DNA from: Larix kaempferi
Lineage: Eukaryota; Streptophyta; Pinopsida; Pinales; Pinaceae
DNA length: 64,000 nucleotides
Assembly (NCBI GenBank): GCA_027924585.1
Contig: BSBM01000461.1
Location: 6,962,001 to 7,026,000 of the forward strand
Direction of reading: 5' to 3'
Shown piece after piece: positions 58,384-64,000 of this stretch; positions within the stretch are counted from its first letter, which is position 1, and each line of letters opens with the position of its first letter. The notes under the pieces were generated by a model. That model saw only the letters and a program-made list of their open reading frames with translations. It searched no databases and had not been told where the DNA came from. Position numbers and translations under genes: made by a program.

Positions 58384-59481
58384 TCACATGTCAACAGTTA
58401 TTGACGATTGAACAAATCCTGCAAAACCATGTGGCCTCTCGATGGGAATCCACTTCTTGGAGTTGTCAAACATGTAAGACACTTGATCGCCACCACTGCA
58501 AGCAGAACCACTCACAAATATCTTGTCACGCCAAACTGTTGTGCAAGTAGCAATATCTAAACCTCCAGGAAGAGATGCCACCACTTCCCAGACGTTCTCC
58601 TTACTGTTATACGACATCACTTGTTGCTCATGGAACAAATACAGATTCCCGAATGCAGCCACGCACGACTTGGGGCATCCCCCAATGCTCCACATATTGT
58701 CTAATCTGCTCCAAAAGCCTGTACTGGGGTCGAATACTTCTGCACTCCTCTCGAATCGACCCTGCGACTCTGTGGCGTACCCGCTTATCACAGTGAATTT
58801 TCCATTTATAAAGACTCCTTGGCATTCGTCTCGGTCCTGGCTCATTGGGGGCAGAATTTCCCACTTATTTTCTTCCACATCGTAAGCCTCTGCAGCTCGC
58901 ATAGCGTTTTTATTGTCATCATGTCCCCCGGCAACATAAATAAGCCCATTTGATGAAACAGAGCAGGCGAAGAAGGATCGAACCGTGGGCATATCGGCTC
59001 CCCGGCGCCACATACACGACGATAAGTCATAAATAAAAACAGAACTCATTGCCTTCCAGCGGGAGGGATGCCATCCCCCGATTATAACCAATTTCTGATT
59101 CACCCAAACGCAGTGACAAAACATGGGAATCCCATCGGGGAATTGGGGAATTGAAGGGAGCCTATCCCAGGTGCCTTGCAGAGGATCATACAGAGTTAAT
59201 CCATAAGCGGGGGTGCCTTGCCGCTTGTCCTCCACCGATTTCCCTTGAGGAACGGCCTGAATCAAACAGATCAATTGTTCGCTAGTCCCGGAAATCTTTC
59301 TGTCCTCGTAGAACCGCGGGCTATTCAACGTAGCCTCCCAGCTTCTGCAGACGGCTTTGAGCTTATTATGTGACTTATAAGACACTCTGAGCAAGCACTC
59401 TCGACCGATTTCGCTTGGAATATTAGGAATAATCTCCATTAATCCCATCACAGAATCCTCCAAATCATAAAAACAGTCCAC
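58384..59481 (-). CDS. F-box/kelch-repeat protein of the KFB/KMD type
   Basis: An intact single-exon frame of 365 codons. Residues 17-60 form the F-box (IIPNIPSEIGRECLLRVSY ... VCRSW), which would bind SKP1 in an SCF ubiquitin ligase. Kelch repeats follow at about 89-137 (YDPLQGTWDRLP ... IIGG), 146-187 (YDLSSCMWRRG ... YVAGGH), 196-235 and 245-283. Length and layout match Arabidopsis At1g80440/At1g15670-type proteins, which target phenylalanine ammonia-lyase (KFB) and type-B response regulators (KMD) for degradation. The exact substrate here is unknown. Met12 or Met15 are alternative starts, the latter giving the family-typical MEIIPNIP. It is the only clearly intact long gene in the window. 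Confidence 0.9.
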   Translation of the reverse strand: MDCFYDLEDSVMGLMEIIPNIPSEIGRECLLRVSYKSHNKLKAVCRSWEATLNSPRFYEDRKISGTSEQLICLIQAVPQGKSVEDKRQGTPAYGLTLYDPLQGTWDRLPSIPQFPDGIPMFCHCVWVNQKLVIIGGWHPSRWKAMSSVFIYDLSSCMWRRGADMPTVRSFFACSVSSNGLIYVAGGHDDNKNAMRAAEAYDVEENKWEILPPMSQDRDECQGVFINGKFTVISGYATESQGRFERSAEVFDPSTGFWSRLDNMWSIGGCPKSCVAAFGNLYLFHEQQVMSYNSKENVWEVVASLPGGLDIATCTTVWRDKIFVSGSACSGGDQVSYMFDNSKKWIPIERPHGFAGFVQSSITVDM

Positions 59482-59636
59482 CGGTTATTAAATCAAAGAG
59501 ATTCAAAACCGTTTAGCTCAAAGAAACCGTTTAACTATGCCCAAAACGAAGGAATTGTATGAGCAAATATAGATAAACCACCGGAAAATCCTGCGATTAG
59601 AAAAGCTTTTCCGTGGAGAAGAGGAAACGCAAGTAT

Positions 59637-59644
59637 TATTTATA
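59637..59644 (-). promoter_or_regulatory. candidate TATA box of the F-box/kelch gene
   Basis: The minus strand reads TATAAATA about 155 bp upstream of the ATG, in the context CACTTTATAAATAATAC. Transcription about 30 bp downstream would give a 5' UTR of about 125 nt. Confidence 0.55.
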
Positions 59645-60111
59645 AAGTGAAAGGAATCCAGACGAAGAAACGGAAAAGTCAGACAAAGAAGCACGCTGAA
59701 TGAACAATCCACCATGAAGACAGTTAATTTTCGTTTTTTAATTCTGCAACTCACGACCACTAAACTCGTGAAGGCAGTGGATTTTTTTGTGAAAAAAGAA
59801 TAAATAAACAATAAACTTGTTAAACGGCGGGGAAATCTTAGTAGGAGGATTAATAAAAAATAAACACGACGTACTTTGCTGCACATTCTCTGGCGGTTCT
59901 TAATGGAGTTACCGGGTATAGTCCAAATCCAACCGAACTAATCTCGAACCAAATCCACCGTGCCGTATAATAATAACCACATTATATTGACAGGTCAGCT
60001 TGTGGATAATAATAACAACCGAATTTGATTGTTTTTTAATGATTTATACAAGGTTCATGATATTAAAATTTAATTGTGGTTCAGTTTAGTTGGAGGGAAT
60101 TTTGGTCTTCT
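59645..60111. other. upstream region of the F-box/kelch gene
   Basis: A minus-strand frame of 122 codons (59518-59886) overlaps the promoter and 5' UTR and has no recognisable motif, so I treat it as spurious. No other gene is seen before the 129-bp tandem duplication. Confidence 0.4.
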
Positions 60112-60369
60112 TGTCATTTAACTTTCGTCTCTTTACGAGGATTTAGCGATATCGTATATTGGAATCCTTAATGGATCACAAAGTAAGTATTTAATAAAAA
60201 TAAAATAAAATACTTCTTGTTATTAAAAAAATAAGATACATGTCATTTAACTTTCGTCTCTTTACGAGGATTTAGCGATATCGTATATTGGAATCCTTAA
60301 TGGATCACAAAGTAAGTATTTAATAAAAATAAAATAAAATACTTCTTGTGATTAAAAAAATAAGATAGA
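60112..60369 (+). repeat. 129-bp tandem duplication
   Basis: Copies at 60112-60240 and 60241-60369 both run TGTCATTTAACTTTCGTCTC ... TAAGATAxATG and differ at about two positions. The last 49 bp of each unit are also the outer end of the fold-back repeat described next. Confidence 0.95.
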
Positions 60370-60596
60370 TGGAATATGAATGGCTTAATTTTTTGTTTAT
60401 AGCTAAATAGATATTTATACCATATTGAAAAGAAAATATAAAATGTATTCAAATAATGAGGCGGTTTACAATTTAAAATCGAAGAGATAGTCTCATAAAA
60501 AGAAAAAAAAGAAAAAACAAAGTTATCTATATCAATTCTTAAATCCAAAAATAAAATAGATCTTAATATATTCAACAATATTAATTTAAAGTTAAG
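60321..60596 (+). repeat. left arm of the fold-back repeat
   Basis: This arm is the reverse complement of 63485-63567 joined to 60716-60900. Outer end TAATAAAAATAAAATAAAAT, middle GGAATATGAATG and GGCTTAATTTTTTGTTT, inner part TAAATAGATATTTATACC through to AATTTAAAGTTAAGA. It has no LINE in it, so it shows the uninterrupted state of the arm. The loop lies at 60597-60715. Confidence 0.88.
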
Positions 60597-60715
60597 ATTG
60601 ATCTAACGATCAAGAAGATACGTTTTCTCTTAAGAGATTATAATAAGCTCAAACCCTAAGAATGGATCTTTATTTCATAAACAAATAAGTTATATTATTA
60701 TTATTATTAAAAATA

Positions 60716-60900
60716 TCTTAACTTTAAATTAATATTTGAATATAGTAATATCTATTTTATTTTTGGATTTAAGAATTGATATAGATAACTTTTTTTTTCT
60801 TTTTGTGAGACTTTCTCTTCCATTTTTTTATATTGTGAAACGCCTCATTATTTGAATACATTATATATTTTCTTTCCAATATGGTATAAATATCTATTTA
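60716..60900 (-). repeat. right arm of the fold-back repeat, inner part
   Basis: It begins TCTTAACTTTAAATTAATAT and ends GGTATAAATATCTATTTA, the inverse of 60404-60596 with scattered changes and small gaps. The arm is then broken by the LINE and continues at 63485. Confidence 0.88.
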
Positions 60901-61110
60901 ACTTTTTTTTTTCCAAAGAAAAAATCATATTCATTGATTTTGTAAGAGCAAAAATACATTCCACAGATGCTAAGATAGCACGATAATTCCAAAAAAATAG
61001 ATTATTGTTTTAGAGTAGAACACACACTTATTGGCAAAATAATAATACAGTCTTATAAGTTCAAAACTTAGAAATCAGTTCTAAATATTGAAAGAAATCA
61101 GACTTATTTC

Positions 61111-61896
61111 CTAAGTATCATGCCTCAGCATAAGCTTGCAAATGCCTTCCTTCATAAGAACTCCTGCTTTTGATAGGGCATTTGCCTCATGGTTTTGTTC
61201 TCTATAAACATGGACAAATGAGATCTTCTGAAAAAGAGAAGCCCGCTGATCCACATTTCTGCCAAGGTTCTGAAGATAATGATTAGTGAAATTGTTAACC
61301 TTGTTCATATACTTAATCCAAATCTCCGAGTCTCCATAAACAGTTAGGTTGCCAACATTCTTATCTTTTGCAATCAGTAGGAGCGTGCGCAAAGCAAGAC
61401 CTTCAGCTATGTTATTAGTTCCATTGCCGCCATTTGCTTGAAATTTAAGAAAATCTGTCTCCGATATCCTTAGAATACCGCCCATTCCACAACAGTGGTT
61501 GTTGTTTGCACCATCGAAGAACCCTACTTTATCCCCCAAAGCGCTAATCAGTTCTTTTGGCACTCTTCCCTGAACATTATTTTCCTGACCTAGAAATAAT
61601 CGGTAAACCAAGAGGACCCGTGAAGTTACAAAAAAGCTGGGCATGTTAATATCTTCAAAAACTGATTGATTTCTGGCATTCCATACATACCAAGGTACTA
61701 AGAAGGCCAGACATCTTAAGATTTTCAATCTTGGCTCGTCAAACCATGACTTCAAAATATTCTCAAAGGACTCGCCTTCTTCCACCTGGGTCAACTGTAG
61801 TTTCACGCGAAGGTCTTCCCATACCTGCTGTATAAAAGAACAGCCATGAAATAGATGATCAATATCCTTGTCTGCCATTCTAAATAAACTATACAT
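61111..61896 (-). pseudogene. LINE C-terminal zf-RVT and RNase H part
   Basis: This open frame of 261 codons starts in the zf-RVT region (DIDHLFHGCSFIQQVWEDL) and ends with an RNase H domain at about residues 124-245. Acidic residues are in FFDGA (D128), AEGLALR (E165) and YGDSEI (D189). The fourth site, normally N..AD.LSK, reads NHEANALSK, with Asn239 in place of Asp. It is the best-kept piece of the LINE. The Met used is internal; the frame belongs to a longer polyprotein. Confidence 0.85.
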
Positions 61897-62100
61897 TCCC
61901 GGACCTTCAATAAATCTTCGTTTTAAACTATCCCAGGTTAGAATCCTTCCCTTCAGAATAAGCCATATTAAGAGTTTGCTTTTATAGGTCGTCCTGACAG
62001 ACCATATCTTCTTCCACCACCATGGATTGTCCTGAAACTAATTGCTCCAATGTCCTACATACGCTGCCTTAACCGAGAACGTTCCTTCTTTCTCATGCCC

Positions 62101-62721
62101 CTACCACTGTAATGTGGCAGATTCGTTTCTCAGCATAATGAACCCTTTAACCAGCTCAGACGTCCATTGTTCCCAACAACCAATCCATCTCATCGGTAAT
62201 TGTAATAAAGAAGCTGTCTTCCATTGCTGTATAAAACCTGAACTCCCTTCCGCGATGTCTTCCAGTACCTTGTAGCCTCTTGCTTCTAAATATGATATTA
62301 ACTCCAAAGGAAGGCGTGATAAATGTTGAACGCCCTTATAGTTATCAAGGCCTATTCGTGCTTCATATCCATTACCCACCTACCAGACCAGCCTATCCCC
62401 TATTACAGGAAAAGCTTTAACGATATTTCTCCAGAAAAGTGAACCTCCCAGTCCATTCTTGTTAACCTGTCATATCCAACCAAGCAGAGTAGCTCCGTTC
62501 AAATACTTAAAACGTAGAATAGCCTGCCATTTCCCATCCTTAGTTATCAGCTGCCATATTGACTTAGCTGCCAGTGCCTTACCGAAAGTCTGAAGATATT
62601 TAACTCCCCACCCACCTGCTTCCTTTGGCTCAGAAATAGAGTCCCAAGATGCCCAATGTAGACCTCTATCCTCTTTTCCCTGCCAAAGAAATTTGAAAAC
62701 AATCTTACGAAGTGCTTGCAA
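62101..62721 (-). pseudogene. LINE region between RT and zf-RVT
   Basis: Two open pieces (62721-62470 and 62379-62101). The first reads FKFLWQGKEDRGLHWASWDS and GGWGVKYLQTFGKALAAKSIWQL, a standard block of plant L1 polyproteins (FLW.G, H.WxW, P...GGLG...). The second (LSRLPLELISYLEARGYKVL) is the following linker. A frameshift and stops separate them. Confidence 0.8.
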
Positions 62722-62959
62722 AATCCCTTGAGGTTCATATAAACCAGTATCATCTAGTAAACGGGTATTGCATGCATCACACTCTTAATAAGCACAGTTT
62801 TCCCACCCTTGGACAGATACCGATTGCACCAGAACTGTATTCTTCCTTCCACCTTTGCTAATAACCATGACCAATCATTCTTATAATAACAATTCGGTTT
62901 CAGATGAAAGCCCAGGTAAACAAAACCTTCGCTAACTGGTGAGTCTCCATCGGCATAAA

Positions 62960-63484
62960 TTACAGAAATCCAGCCAACTTTGCAAAGCTAAGTTCATTTT
63001 GATAACAAGTTGATTTACTGAAGTTGACAATCATACCTATAGCATTGTTGAATAACCAGAACAGGTCTTTGACATCTCTTGCTTCAACCACCGAATTTCC
63101 CAAGAAGACCAAAGCATCGTCCACGAAGAAAATGTGAGTCAATCTAGTTTCACTGAAGCTCATCCCCTCCAAAATGTTATTATCCACTGCCTCTGCTAAA
63201 AGCCTGCTCAGTCCGTCCATAACCAGTAAGAAGAGATAAGGAAATCGTGGACATCCCTACCTCAGACCCCTTTCAGGGCTGAAGAAGCTAGATGTTACGC
63301 TATTGATTAAAACTGTCTTCATACAAGACCATACCCAATTCACAAATAACAAATCGCATCCAATCTAGATAAGAACCAATCGAATATATAACCAACAGTT
63401 ACGGTTGTATGCTTTGGATAGATCAACTTTCAGTACCTTAGATGGGATTTTCCTAGTCTTCAACGAATGTATTCCTTCTTGTGC
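62960..63484 (-). pseudogene. LINE reverse transcriptase fragment
   Basis: The frames read HSLKTRKIPSKVLKVDLSKAY, FFSPERGLR, MDGLSRLLAEAV, RLTHIFFVDDALVFL and NNAIGMIVNFSKST. These are plant L1 RT blocks: KxDLSKAYD, SP.RGLRQGDPLSP, DGLSxLL, SHLxFADDTLxF and SGLxxNxxKS. FVDD is intact while RQGDP has a stop. The fragment starts within RT at the fold-back junction. Confidence 0.87.
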
Positions 63485-63567
63485 AAACAAAAAATTAAGC
63501 CAATAATCATTCATATTCCATGTATCTTTTTTTTTATAACTAGAAGTATTTTATTTTATTTTTATTA
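63485..63567 (-). repeat. right arm of the fold-back repeat, outer part
   Basis: Reverse complement of 60321-60403: CATATTCCAT, AGAAGTATTTTATTTTATTT and TTTATTA at the outer edge. A six-base difference (ATTATT) distinguishes it from the left arm. Confidence 0.85.
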
Positions 63568-64000
63568 TGTCCCCGAAGGGGAACATAAATGAATCATCGT
63601 GTGCCTATTATTGTAGGCTATCGAACCTATAAATTTACCCTAGAGCTATAGCTTGGATATAGTTTGAATATGCTATATTAAATCCAGTTTTTTTAAAATG
63701 GCATTTTTTTAAAATATGATTGGTTGTAAAACAATGACGCCAGCCTAGTTTTTCCCACCCCAAGAGGGGGCGGCGGGATGGCGTCATGGTGGTTTCTGGC
63801 TTCCGTGCAAGGAGTTGGAGAGTTCGTATTGGAGAATAGCGAATAGATTTATTGTTGATAGCGAATACATTTATTGCTTGTGTAACCATATTATTATAAC
63901 CCAATGCATTGAGCGTATGGGTGGCGAGTGGTTACATGGCTCAGCGCATTACATGGATTATTGACAATGTATGCATGGTATGGCCACCAGTAAGTCGATT
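63568..64000. other. intergenic sequence at the window end
   Basis: No gene is recognised. A short hairpin TCCCCGAAGGGGA lies at about 63570. A roughly 24-bp phrase (GATAGCGAATAxATTTATTG) is repeated around 63835-63880. A minus-strand open frame of 89 codons (63635-63904) has no family resemblance. Confidence 0.4.

Larger units (their letters stand above)
60902..63484 (-). mobile_element. 5'-truncated L1-type LINE inserted in the fold-back arm
   Basis: On the minus strand it runs from AQEGIHSLK (inside RT) through LKVDLSKAYN, GLSRLLAEAVDN, RLTHIFFVDDALVFL and WASWDSISEPKEAGGWG to a zinc-knuckle-like region and RNase H. It ends with a run of 10 A residues (T-run at 60903-60912). The endonuclease and N-terminal RT are absent, as is typical of truncated LINE copies. 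It has many stops. Removing it rejoins the fold-back arm. No clear target-site duplication is visible, and about five bases of the empty site (ATAGC) are missing. Confidence 0.85.

Noticed and set aside
59518-59886. 122-codon minus-strand frame upstream of the F-box/kelch gene
   Set aside because: It overlaps the likely promoter and 5' UTR, has a low-complexity Phe/Leu/Ser composition and no motif.
60297-60578. 93-codon minus-strand frame in the fold-back left arm
   Set aside because: AT-rich translation of an inverted repeat; no protein family.
63635-63904. 89-codon minus-strand frame near the window end
   Set aside because: No recognisable domain, overlaps a short repeated phrase, and no supporting context.

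Overview
The window looks like intergenic DNA of a large, repeat-rich, AT-rich land-plant genome. Evidence: SIRE/Maximus-like and other Ty1/copia elements, Ty3-type gag elements, an L1-type LINE with RNase H, a plant-type F-box/kelch gene and a split plant OB-fold gene. Gene sparsity and the density of old nested LTR elements would suit a gymnosperm, but that is inference.

Only two host genes are supported. A small OB-fold nucleic-acid-binding protein with an RG-rich N-terminus lies at 7728-8474 (+, two exons, with a possible alternative last exon at 9898-10049). A single-exon F-box/kelch gene of the KFB/KMD type lies at 58384-59481 (-).

The stretch from 14.6 to 54.7 kb is a stack of nested retrotransposons whose order can be read from target-site duplications (TSDs). 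Copia A (minus strand, pol remnant, about 26.1 to 14.7 kb) was split by a gag-only Ty3-type element (15474-24608, TSD CTTCC). Copia B (plus strand, gag at 26.1 kb to a 175-bp 3' LTR ending at 54678) was split twice. The first insertion is a 23-kb composite (28376-51546, TSD CATAG); the second is a 1.37-kb solo LTR (52180-53550, TSD TATTG).

The composite is unusual. It is a minus-strand LTR-internal-LTR-internal-LTR array of a gag-only element with five CCHC zinc knuckles and no pol. One internal region carries about 1.39 kb of extra sequence resembling part of a host membrane-protein gene (possibly membralin-like). The middle LTR is itself interrupted by a degenerate plus-strand SIRE/Maximus-like copia element (35659-43407) with recognisable gag, protease, integrase, RT and RNase H. 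The two SIRE-type families share a gag zinc-knuckle style, an initiator-Met tRNA primer-binding site and an inverted repeat around the polypurine tract, so an autonomous/non-autonomous partnership is plausible.

The left part (0-14.6 kb) holds simple repeats, an 82-bp tandem array, the OB-fold gene, several tandem duplications and an eroded Ty3 gag. The right part (54.7-64 kb) holds the F-box/kelch gene and a long fold-back repeat (60321-63567). The right arm of that fold-back is interrupted by a 5'-truncated minus-strand LINE, while its left arm preserves the empty site.
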